NCBI GenBank assembly: GCA_031256815.1 | Contig: JAIRPU010000148.1 | Location: forward strand, 1-21,408 | From: Spirochaetaceae bacterium | GTDB taxonomy: Bacteria; Spirochaetota; Spirochaetia; Treponematales; Breznakiellaceae | Length of the DNA stretch: 21,408 nucleotides | Reading direction: 5' to 3' | In this document: one piece after another, positions 1-7,749 of the stretch | How the letters are laid out: each line of letters begins with the position of its first letter | Position numbering within the stretch: the first letter of the stretch is position 1 | The notes under the pieces: generated by a model | Database searches by the model: none | What the model was told of the DNA's origin: nothing | What the model saw: only the letters and a program-made list of their open reading frames with translations | Program-made: the position numbers and the translations under genes

Positions 1-364
1 TATGCTGTATCATATTGGATTCATTTCTATTTGCGCTTCTTCCGGTTTTAGGCGGCTTGGCGATATTGCCGGAGGAACTGTTGTTGTTTATACGCATATT
101 GCGCGTTTTAATGTGGAACGCAGAGCCGCGCCGCCTGTAATGGAGAATGTAATTACACCGCCGGCCGCTCTTACATTTGACGAAATAAAAGCGCTTTGTA
201 TGTTGGAAAACCGCTATCCGCTTTTAGGAGAAGCGCGTTCAAACGAAATTGTAAAACCATGGTTGGATTCGGTTTTTACCGCCAAAGAAGCTCTGCCCGG
301 GCAGCCAAAGTATGACGCAAAAACAGCGATTTCATTTTTATACACAAAAAAAGGCGGAAATTGA
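1..364 (+). CDS. RDD-family membrane protein, C-terminal part (5' end outside window)
   Basis: The reading frame is open from the window edge, so the ATG at base 2 is probably internal rather than the true start. The visible part begins with a hydrophobic segment followed by FRRLGDIAGGTVVVY, which matches the end of the RDD membrane domain (usually FRRLGDLAAGTLVV). About 80 soluble residues follow. RDD proteins are small polytopic inner-membrane proteins of mostly unknown role, sometimes linked to ion transport. It overlaps the next gene by TTGA (stop TGA inside a TTG start), so the two are translationally coupled. RDD and SpoIIM genes often sit together in MoxR/DUF58/BatA-type clusters; that link here is inference, since upstream DNA is missing. 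Confidence 0.75.
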   Translation, partial: MLYHIGFISICASSGFRRLGDIAGGTVVVYTHIARFNVERRAAPPVMENVITPPAALTFDEIKALCMLENRYPLLGEARSNEIVKPWLDSVFTAKEALPGQPKYDAKTAISFLYTKKGGN

Positions 365-1350
365 CAGAGCGGCATTTTCGCGATTCGCGCGAGACGGCAT
401 GGCGTAATTTTGAAGCTTCTCTTAACGCATCAAAACGTGAGTTTCGCGCAAACGCAGCTTCTTTTCCAGGGCGGCTTAGAGAGTTAACAGGCGACCTTAA
501 CACGGCAAAGGCCAATAGCTTTAATCCGGCGCTTATAGAAAGGTTGAACAGGCTTGTTTTAGACGGCGGGTTTAAGTTAAATGATGCGCGCCGGTTTTCT
601 TTTAAGGAAGCGGCCTGTTTTGTTGCTTTTCGGTTTCCAAATGCGGTTCGCACTCACTGGCGTTCTTTTGCCGCCGCCTGCCTGTTGTTTTATACAATAA
701 CCATATTTTTTGCATTGCTCTGCGCAAAAAACAAAGACTTTACGGTAAGTATTCTTGGCGCACGTGCCATGGCAGGAATTGAACAGATGTATAATCCCGA
801 AAATGAACATTTTTTAAAACCGCGCGAAGTCCGAACAGATGCCGATATGTTTGCATTTTATATTTTTAACAATGCCGGAATTGCATTTAGAACCTTTGCC
901 GGCGGCGTTCTGGCAGGCGTAGGCAGTCTGATTATTCTTGTTTTAAATGCCGTGTCTATCGGCGCTACGGCAGGGTACATTATTGGACTTGGATTTAGCG
1001 AAACTTTTTTTTCGTTTACTTCAGGTCATAGCGCTTTTGAGCTTACCGGCATAGTGCTTAGCGCCAACGCCGGTTTTATTTTAGGACGCGCTTTTTTTAC
1101 GACAAAACGAATTTCGCGTGCCGCGGCGCTTGGAAAAGCGGGAAAAACGGCGTTTCCGCTTATAGCGGGCGCATCAATTTTAATTTTTGTTGCCGCTGTA
1201 ATAGAGGCGTTTTGGTCGTCGAGGCACGAAATTGCCCCGATTATTCACTATTATGCGGGCGCGCTAATGTGGATTTTGCTTGCTCTTTACTTTTTGTTTG
1301 CCGGCAGGCGGCGGAATAACTGCGCCGTTTCTAAAGGAGGGGCGTTTTGA
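361..1350 (+). CDS. SpoIIM-family (DUF95) integral membrane protein
   Basis: The protein has 329 residues and starts at a TTG overlapping the stop of the RDD gene. Residues of about 1-95 are soluble and helical. About five or six hydrophobic segments follow, starting near LLFYTITIFFALLC. The SpoIIM signature region is visible: YIFNNAGIAFRTFAGG, a glycine-rich membrane segment, then GHSAFELTGIVLSANAG. The family is named after a Bacillus sporulation protein in the peptidoglycan-remodelling DMP complex, but homologues are common in non-sporulating bacteria, where their role is unknown. In this setting sporulation is not implied. Its neighbours are the RDD protein and another multi-span protein, suggesting a membrane assembly (inference). 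Family assignment is good; function is not known. Confidence 0.8.
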   Translation: MTERHFRDSRETAWRNFEASLNASKREFRANAASFPGRLRELTGDLNTAKANSFNPALIERLNRLVLDGGFKLNDARRFSFKEAACFVAFRFPNAVRTHWRSFAAACLLFYTITIFFALLCAKNKDFTVSILGARAMAGIEQMYNPENEHFLKPREVRTDADMFAFYIFNNAGIAFRTFAGGVLAGVGSLIILVLNAVSIGATAGYIIGLGFSETFFSFTSGHSAFELTGIVLSANAGFILGRAFFTTKRISRAAALGKAGKTAFPLIAGASILIFVAAVIEAFWSSRHEIAPIIHYYAGALMWILLALYFLFAGRRRNNCAVSKGGAF

Positions 1351-2141
1351 ACGCTGCGCCGCGCTGGGAGTTACGGCCGCGTTCCATTTGGGAGGCAGCC
1401 GACCTTGGCGTCCTTATTTGGCGGCGCGGTATTTGGATTTTGCTGCTATTTTTTACGCTGCCAATGATTGCCACTTCGGGTTTTATTTATTTTATTTTAA
1501 AATTGATAAATGCTGAATTATGGTTTAACGGCAGTGTTTTAATAATAATGCTTTTTATGGAGTTTTGGTTAAAACCTTTTTTTGGGCGTTTTGCGCTGCA
1601 GGTTTGTTCAAAACTTTTTTTTTATGAGCGTCCGCGTATAAAAGATTTTTTTTCGGGGCTTTCCGGCGCATTGTTTTTTGGACTTTTGGGCGACCTGTTA
1701 TGGCGGCGTTTTTCGCCTTACCGCGGAGTTATAATGCCGCTTAGGGTTTTGGAGCGTTTGAAAGGAAGCCGGCTTGCAAGACGGAGAGAAGTTCTTGCTT
1801 CAGGCGCTTTGTATTCAGGCGCGGCGCTTACGTTTTTTTGCCTTGCCCTGAATGCGGCGCTAAACGCGGCTTCACTTGTATTTATTTACACAAGTTCTGC
1901 CACGCTGGGCATATACGACGATTTTTCTTCATTTTTGGAATTTCGATCCGGCGTTTATCTGGCGCTTATACGAATTAATTTTATTATTTCAGAGACGCTT
2001 TATATCGCGATGAGTTTTGCCGTATACATAAACAGCAGAGTAATTACAGAAGGCTGGGATTTACAGTTTATTTTTCAAAAATTAAATTCAGTTAGGAAAG
2101 GCAAGGCCGGCGGCGGCAAAAGCACTTTTGGCGGTTTTTAG
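1347..2141 (+). CDS. Polytopic membrane protein of unknown function
   Basis: The protein has 264 residues. The TTG start overlaps the SpoIIM stop (TTGA), and a strong ribosome site, AAAGGAGGGG, lies near 1334-1343, which supports this start. There are about five hydrophobic segments, for example IWILLLFFTLPMIATSGFIY near residue 30 and further ones near residues 60, 105, 170 and 220. The loops are rich in arginine, as in inner-membrane proteins. I recognise no catalytic motif. Its position after RDD and SpoIIM genes, with a 4-base overlap, argues for a shared complex or process. A DUF4013-like or other membrane family is possible, but I cannot support one from the sequence. Confidence 0.7.
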   Translation: MNAAPRWELRPRSIWEAADLGVLIWRRGIWILLLFFTLPMIATSGFIYFILKLINAELWFNGSVLIIMLFMEFWLKPFFGRFALQVCSKLFFYERPRIKDFFSGLSGALFFGLLGDLLWRRFSPYRGVIMPLRVLERLKGSRLARRREVLASGALYSGAALTFFCLALNAALNAASLVFIYTSSATLGIYDDFSSFLEFRSGVYLALIRINFIISETLYIAMSFAVYINSRVITEGWDLQFIFQKLNSVRKGKAGGGKSTFGGF

Positions 2142-2186
2142 TATTGGGCGCATAATTCGGAATTTCTGCTCTGATAAAAAACACGC

Positions 2187-2215
2187 TTGACCTCAAAGTA
2201 TTTATTTTGTAACCT
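2187..2215 (+). promoter_or_regulatory. Putative promoter of the ECF sigma operon
   Basis: TTGACC at 2187-2192 and TAACCT at 2210-2215 are separated by 17 bases. They lie just upstream of the sigma-factor gene in the only sizeable gap (2142-2235) of this stretch. The -35 box is close to consensus while the -10 box is poor, so an autoregulated alternative-sigma promoter is also possible. Confidence 0.4.
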
Positions 2216-2235
2216 AATTCAAGGGAGTTTGTTTT

Positions 2236-2751
2236 TTGATTGGAATGCCGTTAAACGAATTTAAAAAAATCTATGATGCGGTATTTCCGACGATTTATCG
2301 TGTTGCATGGCGTATCGCTGGCAGCGAAGAGGCAGCGGAGGATCTTTGTCAGGAGGCGTTTATTCGTTTTTACGAAAAGAATATTGTTTTTTCTAGTATA
2401 GACGAAGCAAAATATTGGCTTATACGAGTAGTAAAAAATGCCGCTTTAAACTACGCGAAGCGAAAGCAGTACGAAATAAAAGTATACGAGCGGGCTTTTT
2501 ACGAGGATTTCAGAACGCAAAATTCAGGCGAAAGTGATTTGCTTAACAAAGAAAAGCGGCGTGATGTATCAGCGGCGCTTGAAAAATTGCCTAAAAATTT
2601 GCGTGAAGTTCTGGCGCTTAAGGAGTGGGGCGAATTAAATTACAAGGATATTGGCCGTGTGCTTGGTATTAGCGAAGGCAATGTTAAAGTTCGCGTGTTT
2701 CGCGCGCGTGAAAAATTGCAGTCATTGCTAAAAGCGGACTATGGAGATTGA
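2236..2751 (+). CDS. ECF-type RNA polymerase sigma factor (sigma-24/RpoE-like)
   Basis: The protein has 171 residues, a typical ECF size. Region 2 covers roughly residues 8-75 and includes AAEDLCQEAFIRFYEK, the core-binding/-10 helix. Region 4 covers about residues 115-165 and includes LPKNLREVLALKEW and the helix-turn-helix YKDIGRVLGISEGNVKVRVF. The TTG start is chosen because AGGGAG at 2222-2227 is 8 bases upstream; the next ATG (2245) is too far away. It overlaps the anti-sigma region by a few bases, so the pair is co-translated. ECF factors direct RNA polymerase to envelope or stress promoters when released from a membrane anti-sigma factor. The family call is firm; the stimulus and targets are unknown. 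Confidence 0.95.
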   Translation: MIGMPLNEFKKIYDAVFPTIYRVAWRIAGSEEAAEDLCQEAFIRFYEKNIVFSSIDEAKYWLIRVVKNAALNYAKRKQYEIKVYERAFYEDFRTQNSGESDLLNKEKRRDVSAALEKLPKNLREVLALKEWGELNYKDIGRVLGISEGNVKVRVFRAREKLQSLLKADYGD

Positions 2752-2753
2752 CT

Positions 2754-3350
2754 ATGTGTCCCAATAATCAGATTCTTTCTGTATATGTTGATGATGAACT
2801 TCCTCTTGCCATAAAAGAGAGAGTTGCCGCTCATATTGCGGGTTGCGCGGAATGTGCGTCAAAAACCGCTGAATATGCGTCACTTTCCAGGGCAATAAAT
2901 TGTTTAAGCGAAGTTTCCGGTAAGCCGGAAGATGCCGCCGGCAGAGTTTGGCAGCGGCTTGAACCCCGGCTTTTATTTCGTAAAGCGGCGCGGCCGGCGC
3001 TATGGCGGCGCGAATTAAGGCTGCCTTTACCTGTCGCGGCAGCGGCGGCGCTTGCCGTGTTTATCTGTTTTGCCGGGCTTTTTTACAGGCTTGGCGGCGC
3101 AGAACATTCGCAGACTGCCGCTGCATTTCCGCTTGAAGAAACGCAAATTAATATTCCGGCGGGCGAGAGTTACGGTGCCGCAGCCTTACCGGCTCATGAT
3201 ATGCGCGATGTAATTCAATTTTTGGAAGATGAAACAGATTCAGATATTGTAATAATAAAATTACCGGAAAGCAAAAAATTTAACCGTTATGGAGGGCCGA
3301 GGTTTATTAGAGCTTCAGACCTCAAAGGTGAACCGGTGAAATATGAATAA
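2754..3350 (+). CDS. Zinc-finger transmembrane anti-sigma factor (ZAS type)
   Basis: The protein has 198 residues from ATG 2754, chosen because GGAG at 2743-2746 is 7 bases upstream; a TTG at 2748 would be only one base from it. The N-terminus carries the zinc anti-sigma motif His27-x3-Cys31-x2-Cys34 with Cys2 as a likely fourth ligand. A single membrane span lies at about residues 92-112, followed by a periplasmic tail rich in acidic residues. Such proteins hold the cognate ECF factor at the membrane and release it on proteolysis or redox change. It sits directly after the sigma gene and overlaps the next gene by 8 bases. The call is well supported by motif plus context. Confidence 0.9.
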   Translation: MCPNNQILSVYVDDELPLAIKERVAAHIAGCAECASKTAEYASLSRAINCLSEVSGKPEDAAGRVWQRLEPRLLFRKAARPALWRRELRLPLPVAAAAALAVFICFAGLFYRLGGAEHSQTAAAFPLEETQINIPAGESYGAAALPAHDMRDVIQFLEDETDSDIVIIKLPESKKFNRYGGPRFIRASDLKGEPVKYE

Positions 3351-3921
3351 ACTTTTTGCATTGCTTATATTTGGAATGGGAACCGGATTGTCCGCGCAGG
3401 AGACGCCCGGTCAGCCCGCACTACCGCAGCCCTCTCCGGTTTCCGGTAAAAAACAGGAAGCGCCCATGCCGGCGCCAATACCAAATCCAAAACGCGGCGT
3501 TATGCGCGGTTTGCAAAAAAGCGCTGTTTCCATGCGGCTTTTGGCGCGAATTCTTTCAAATGACAACACTGAACTTTGGACAAACGGATACGATAAAATA
3601 ACGATTCCAGGACGTCCTGTTTCTATAAAACTTTTAGGGAACAACGTTATTGTGCTGGTTCAATTTACGCCCTATCTTCGCGGTGAAAGCTGGGTGCTTG
3701 TAGCGCAGGGGCAGGTTTGGCTTCAAAACGAATCGCAGGGGCTGCGTTACGAAACCACGCTGCAAACAATACCTGTAAAATTTGGGGAGTCTGTATACTA
3801 CTTTCCGCTTGGAGCAAAGGATTCAAACGGCGGCGATTATATTGAAATAAAAATTGAGTTACAACCATATATCCATGATGAAACATCCATGGAAAATCCA
3901 AAAGAATATTACAAGGAGTAA
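3343..3921 (+). CDS. Exported protein of unknown function in the sigma operon
   Basis: The protein has 192 residues. The start has a signal peptide, MNKLFALLIFGMGTGLSAQ, with probable cleavage after LSA-Q near residue 18. A proline-rich linker follows (residues about 20-50), then a region rich in predicted beta strands. No catalytic motif is recognisable. It starts inside the end of the anti-sigma gene and is followed 3 bases later by the metal-binding gene, so it belongs to the same operon. By position it may be a periplasmic sensor or a modulator of the anti-sigma factor (inference). It could equally be a target of the sigma response. Confidence 0.75.
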   Translation: MNKLFALLIFGMGTGLSAQETPGQPALPQPSPVSGKKQEAPMPAPIPNPKRGVMRGLQKSAVSMRLLARILSNDNTELWTNGYDKITIPGRPVSIKLLGNNVIVLVQFTPYLRGESWVLVAQGQVWLQNESQGLRYETTLQTIPVKFGESVYYFPLGAKDSNGGDYIEIKIELQPYIHDETSMENPKEYYKE

Positions 3922-3924
3922 AAA

Positions 3925-4125
3925 ATGAAAACTGTTTTGAGTATTGAAGGTATGAGTTGCGAGCATTGCGTTAAAGCGGTTGAATCTGCGTTAAAAGCGG
4001 TTTCCGGCGTAAAAAAGGCCAAAGTCAGCCTTAAAAAGAAAAACGCCGAAGTTAATCACGAAGATTCCGTTGCACTGGATTCACTAAAAACAGCGGTATC
4101 AGAAGCGGGATTTCAAACGGTTTAA
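3925..4125 (+). CDS. Heavy-metal-associated (HMA) domain protein, CopZ-like
   Basis: The protein is 66 residues, one complete HMA domain. The metal-binding motif GMSCEHC places Cys12 and Cys15 in the first loop, as in copper chaperones of the CopZ/Atx1 type. A strong AAGGAG ribosome site overlaps the stop of the preceding gene. Copper(I) is the usual ligand, but the sequence cannot exclude another soft metal. No CopA-type ATPase or metal regulator is in the window, so its partner is not visible. Location at the end of an ECF operon suggests that metal handling is part of that stress response (inference). Confidence 0.92.
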   Translation: MKTVLSIEGMSCEHCVKAVESALKAVSGVKKAKVSLKKKNAEVNHEDSVALDSLKTAVSEAGFQTV

Positions 4126-4140
4126 TATTATTTAATATTA
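4121..4140. repeat. Tandem decamer between convergent stop codons
   Basis: TTTAATATTA occurs twice in a row. The first copy contains the stop of the CopZ-like gene (4123-4125) and the second contains the stop of the converging gene (4138-4140). Each copy includes the palindrome TAATATTA. No GC-rich terminator stem is present, so termination here is unexplained. Confidence 0.8.
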
Positions 4141-4683
4141 ATCGTATAATTTATGCCTGTTATATAGTTTAACAGCATTAAAAAGATTTTCCTGACTAGA
4201 GCTGCTTAATAGCGCTCCTATAAATTCCATTACAAAGCCGCCGCATACCAGCCCTGCGGCTATCTTTGTGCTGTTATCAAAAACGGCGTCGTTTATGCCT
4301 CTTTCTGAGTAAAGCGGCATAAACAGCACGCTGCAAATCATTGCCATGCCGCCCCAAAGCATGATGTTTCCCGCTATTTTTTTCTTTTCATAGGATTTGT
4401 ATGCCGCGCTTGAATTTTTGTATGACATAATAGCCTCTTTCATAGAATCTGTTATTCCATAGGATATTATCGCGCTTTCATCTTTAAAACTCAGTATCAG
4501 CCCGCCAAAAAACTTAAAATCCCACTGAAACAATTCGTATTTTTTTTGCGTATCTACTTCAGGCTGTTTGTTTTCCTGCGGCGCTAAAAATTGATTTTCT
4601 GCCTGAGCCGCTAAAAACTGCACATTTAATACCGTCAATATAAAAAACACAAAAAACAGCGATTTCCGGTAATTTAGATTCAT
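4138..4683 (-). CDS. Exported/membrane protein of unknown function
   Basis: The protein has 181 residues and a signal peptide (hydrophobic residues about 9-25, likely cleavage at LAAQA). The middle is a mixed soluble region, and two further hydrophobic segments lie near residues 104-122 and 138-158. The C-terminus, SSQENLFNAVKLYNRH, is polar. AGG about 6 bases before the ATG is a modest ribosome site. The gene stands alone between converging and co-directional neighbours and has its own promoter. I do not recognise the family; it resembles the small two-span exported proteins that are common in Treponema and Bacteroidota and lack a known function. Confidence 0.7.
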   Translation of the reverse strand: MNLNYRKSLFFVFFILTVLNVQFLAAQAENQFLAPQENKQPEVDTQKKYELFQWDFKFFGGLILSFKDESAIISYGITDSMKEAIMSYKNSSAAYKSYEKKKIAGNIMLWGGMAMICSVLFMPLYSERGINDAVFDNSTKIAAGLVCGGFVMEFIGALLSSSSQENLFNAVKLYNRHKLYD

Positions 4684-4708
4684 ATTTACCTGCTTTTATT
4701 TTTTCTTT

Positions 4709-4738
4709 ACCTTATCTTGTTTTTGCGCAAATTGTCAA
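4709..4738 (-). promoter_or_regulatory. Promoter for the exported protein at 4138-4683
   Basis: On the minus strand, TTGACA (4738-4733, perfect -35) and TAAGGT (4714-4709) are 18 bases apart and point at the ATG at 4683. The expected transcript start is near 4702. An inverted repeat ATATAAC/GTTATAT (4761-4767 and 4788-4794) lies just upstream and could be an operator or a weak end signal for the kinase transcript. Confidence 0.6.
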
Positions 4739-4804
4739 GCTTTCTGTCTGAATGTGCATTATATAACACCAAAAACAGGGAAATTATGTTATATTGAACC
4801 TGTT

Positions 4805-6049
4805 TTAAAATTCTGTTTTTATTTTAACCACACGCTCGCACGCTTCCGCAAGCGACGATGCTTCGCCAATGGCACAAAGCGCGCAAGCGGCGTTACCGGC
4901 CAGTTCCGCGTCTAAAATCTCCGGTATAAAAAGCCTGCGTCCAGTAAGCCGCGCTTTAAGCGCATTCCAGCGCCGGTTTTTCGCCTGTCCGCCCGAAAGC
5001 CTCATTTTTGATGTGTCAAGCCCTGATTCTTCGAGTTTGGACAACGCTTCGTTTAGCTGGCTGGTAATTTTAAGTAACACAGGGTGAACAGGCGCGGCAG
5101 GGTCGTCCGGGATAATTTTAGCAAGAATTTCATCATAATCCGTGTTTATTTGGCCGGTTTCTTCACGCCAGTGTTCAAAAACACTGCCGGATTCAGGTAA
5201 AACAACGCTTGCATTCCACAAATTTTCTATAACGTGAGGCAGTATTCGCACACGCGCGCCGGAAGCGGCAATACGCAGCGCCTCGGATTCTGTAATACAA
5301 ACGTTTACGCCTTCCGAAGAACCTGCCCTATCGCAGACGAGTCCAGGTCTTATAACACCTGCCCCCAAAAGCGCCATTATAAAGTCAGGGCCTCCCGCTA
5401 CAACCGGAATACCTTGTGGAAGCGAAAAATCCATGGCGGCACGGTGCGAAATTTTACCGGTAATTTCGCCTAAATACGCGAAACGCGGAAAAAGCGCAAT
5501 ATCTATACCAAGCGCCGCGCATTGCTGTTCATTCCAGTAAAAAGGGCGGTAACCTTCCGCCGGAAGCGTTGTTACAGCTTCCGCGCCAAGTTTGTACGAA
5601 AGCCATTCCTGACAGGAAAAAATCCGCACCGATTTAAAAAAACATTCAGGATATTTTTCCATAAACCATAGCACATGCGGTAAAAAAAATGACTTAACCT
5701 GCGCCGCCGCACTGGTTTTACCAAACCAGTGCAGTGTTAAAAGCGCTTCTCCGCCTGAATCCACAGGCACAAGAGTAGGCCCGTTACCGGAAATACAAAC
5801 CGCTTTTATTTCAACGGCAGGAGCGTCTTTTAGCAGAGAAACAATGGCCAGTTTAAGCGCAGCTTCCCATTCTGCAGAAGGCAGTTTTACAGGACGCCCT
5901 GTTTCGCAAACAGCGCTGTAAATATCTTTTGGATATTCTATACGCGAAAGCGCGGCAAGGCGGCTTTCATCATCTTCCATTTTAATAAAAGCCGCTTTAA
6001 GCGAAGATGTGCCAATATCAACGCAGAGCAATACGGGATTTTTTTTCAT
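4805..6049 (-). CDS. FGGY-family carbohydrate kinase (xylulokinase-like)
   Basis: The protein has 414 residues, shorter than the usual 480-520, but all key motifs remain. The N-terminal phosphate loop is DIGTSSLKA near residues 11-19. The catalytic aspartate lies in GGPDFIMALLGAG, followed by the second phosphate motif GSSEGVNV. The adenosine motif is LSGGQAKNRRWNALKA, and a final helix AELAGNAACALCAIG replaces the usual EAAALGAA. FGGY kinases phosphorylate pentoses, pentuloses or related polyols with ATP in the cytoplasm; the substrate here cannot be told. It lies 67 bases downstream of a glycosidase on the same strand, so the two probably handle one sugar pathway. No Shine-Dalgarno is visible before the ATG, where the leader is AT-only for about 13 bases. 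Confidence 0.9.
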   Translation of the reverse strand: MKKNPVLLCVDIGTSSLKAAFIKMEDDESRLAALSRIEYPKDIYSAVCETGRPVKLPSAEWEAALKLAIVSLLKDAPAVEIKAVCISGNGPTLVPVDSGGEALLTLHWFGKTSAAAQVKSFFLPHVLWFMEKYPECFFKSVRIFSCQEWLSYKLGAEAVTTLPAEGYRPFYWNEQQCAALGIDIALFPRFAYLGEITGKISHRAAMDFSLPQGIPVVAGGPDFIMALLGAGVIRPGLVCDRAGSSEGVNVCITESEALRIAASGARVRILPHVIENLWNASVVLPESGSVFEHWREETGQINTDYDEILAKIIPDDPAAPVHPVLLKITSQLNEALSKLEESGLDTSKMRLSGGQAKNRRWNALKARLTGRRLFIPEILDAELAGNAACALCAIGEASSLAEACERVVKIKTEF

Positions 6050-6116
6050 ATTATTTTATTTGATTTACGCGAAATTTCCTGCAGGCAAACCAGCGCTTTA
6101 TTGCGCCGGAATGTCT

Positions 6117-7559
6117 TTACAACTTATCTACTAACATTGAACATTTGCCCGAAGGTATCGGCAGAGTCTTTTTCTTCTTTTGATTCAAAATATTTATCGT
6201 AAAATAGTAAAGCTTTTCGCTTTCCAGATTTATTTCCCAGCCGCGCACTGATTTTATTGAACGTATGGTAATAAGATTTTTTTTAAGCGAAAGATTTTCT
6301 ATCCCCATAATTTCCATATTCGGAATAATCCAGTCAACGGTTTTGCGCGGCAGTGAAATTGTAAGCCCAACAATATTTTCTACAGTAAGGCATATTGTAG
6401 AAAGCGCCACAAAAGTAAAATACTGATTCCGCGGAAAAAAGCTCCAGTTCGCAGGCGGCTCACACGACCACTCCGATTTGCCTTCTTTTAACGGTTTATA
6501 AGCTTCGTAAAGCGAGCCTTTAACGCCGGATTCGTTTTCCTGCATCGAATCCAAAATAAAATACAGATGGCGGATAGCGCTTTCACGCGCTAAATCCCAC
6601 TGCTGGTAGCGCTCCAAACCCTTTATTACCATAAAATTAAGGTGCGGGAACACAGAGCCGCGATAACCATCTCCAGATTCGCTGAATACTTTTTCGTTTG
6701 CGGCTACAGATGGAAATGGGTGCGCCGTTCCAAAAACGTCAGGAAGTTTTAGCTTTTCAACAAGCTGCGCCGCCTTGTCTTCATTTGGAATTTCCGCAAG
6801 TAATGTCCAATACGCGGCAATGGTTTTTATTTTTATGCGTTTGCCATTTTTGTCTAAATCATAATAAAACCCGTCGCCAGGGTCCCACATAAGGCTGTTT
6901 ATACGTGTTTTAAGTGAAAAGTACTGTTTTTTATAACGGAATCCGGAATCTTTATCGTTAAGAATATCCGCAATAGCAGCCATATAAAGCACATTTATCG
7001 CCATCATTGCATTAAAATCGACAAGATAAACCGCATCTTCTCTTGGAGCGTTAAACATACCGGTTGCAGTAACCGGAACTTCGTAAAGTCCGTTTTCGTT
7101 CTTAAATTCAGAATCTATCCAATTATTGTAACGGTCAAGAATTGGCAGCACTTCTTTAATGCGCTTTTTATTTGCCGCTTTATGATACAGGTTGAATTCC
7201 GCCCATGCAAAAAGCGGAATACCTATTCCATGCGGATTATCCTCACCACAGATGCTTGCTCCGGATTTAATATTATATGCGCCGCGTATTGCACCGCTTT
7301 CTTCCTGGCGTCCATAAAACACATCTAAAGTTGGATTTGCCTGAAAAATCCGGTTTGAATAAACCAAAAAAAACGAAGAAAAAATAGCGTCCATTTGAGT
7401 AAGCGTTTCGCTTTCGGGATACGAAAAAAACTTACCTGTTATTGCGCTGTTTTCCGGTCCCTTATCCCAACAATCCTGAACCCATGCCCAGGTCCGGTCA
7501 TAAATATCAACAAAATCCTGGTCATAAAAATGAATTCGCGGAAAATCTCTTTTACTCAC
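6117..7559 (-). CDS. MGH1/GH63-like (alpha/alpha)6-barrel glycoside hydrolase homologue
   Basis: The protein has 480 residues from GTG 7559, chosen because AGGTGG (7570-7565) is 5 bases upstream; a GTG at 7568 lies inside that site. The fold signatures of the trehalase/GH63/mannosylglycerate-hydrolase group are present: NPHGIGIPLFAWAEF, GLYEVPVTATGMFNAPRED, VDFNAMMAINVLYMAAI, YRGSVFPHLNFMVIKGLERY and LYEAYKP. The putative base glutamate in LYEAY (Glu352) is kept. The position of the general-acid aspartate in the usual GMDN/GWDN motif is Phe169. The C-terminal 90 residues look like a beta-sandwich. No signal peptide is seen, so it is cytoplasmic. With the downstream sugar kinase it forms a likely two-gene sugar operon. 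The exact substrate is unknown, and activity is uncertain because of the Phe. Confidence 0.8.
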   Translation of the reverse strand: MSKRDFPRIHFYDQDFVDIYDRTWAWVQDCWDKGPENSAITGKFFSYPESETLTQMDAIFSSFFLVYSNRIFQANPTLDVFYGRQEESGAIRGAYNIKSGASICGEDNPHGIGIPLFAWAEFNLYHKAANKKRIKEVLPILDRYNNWIDSEFKNENGLYEVPVTATGMFNAPREDAVYLVDFNAMMAINVLYMAAIADILNDKDSGFRYKKQYFSLKTRINSLMWDPGDGFYYDLDKNGKRIKIKTIAAYWTLLAEIPNEDKAAQLVEKLKLPDVFGTAHPFPSVAANEKVFSESGDGYRGSVFPHLNFMVIKGLERYQQWDLARESAIRHLYFILDSMQENESGVKGSLYEAYKPLKEGKSEWSCEPPANWSFFPRNQYFTFVALSTICLTVENIVGLTISLPRKTVDWIIPNMEIMGIENLSLKKNLITIRSIKSVRGWEINLESEKLYYFTINILNQKKKKTLPIPSGKCSMLVDKL

Positions 7560-7619
7560 TAAAACCACCTATAGACACGCAAAATATTTAAGACGCATCC
7601 GCATTGACATACCTGTTTC

Positions 7620-7655
7620 CCGCGTCAAAAAACCGCGGAATGTTCTATAACCGCA
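7620..7655 (-). promoter_or_regulatory. Possible transcription attenuator in the glycosidase leader
   Basis: On the minus strand TGCGG (7655-7651) can pair with CCGCG (7638-7634) to form a hairpin followed by G and six T (7632-7627), which is terminator-like. The same CCGCG can instead pair with CGCGG (7624-7620), extended by TT/GA to about seven pairs, burying the T run in the loop. The two structures exclude each other. The leader from the predicted start at about 7743 to the GTG at 7559 is about 180 nt, unusually long for this window. No known riboswitch consensus was recognised. Confidence 0.35.
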
Positions 7656-7749
7656 TTTTTGCCCGCAGAATACCGGCGAATTATCCAATACAATATACTG
7701 TCTGCTGTTTTCTACGCACCTGTGAAAATAATCTTTTTTACAATGATTC

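Noticed and set aside
361..1350. Sporulation function because of the SpoIIM family name.
   Set aside because: The family is widespread in non-sporulating bacteria and nothing else in the window relates to sporulation.
4805..6049. Truncation or frameshift in the FGGY kinase because it is about 80 residues short.
   Set aside because: Both phosphate motifs, the catalytic Asp region, the adenosine motif and the terminal helix are all present in one frame; the shortening is in the middle lobe.
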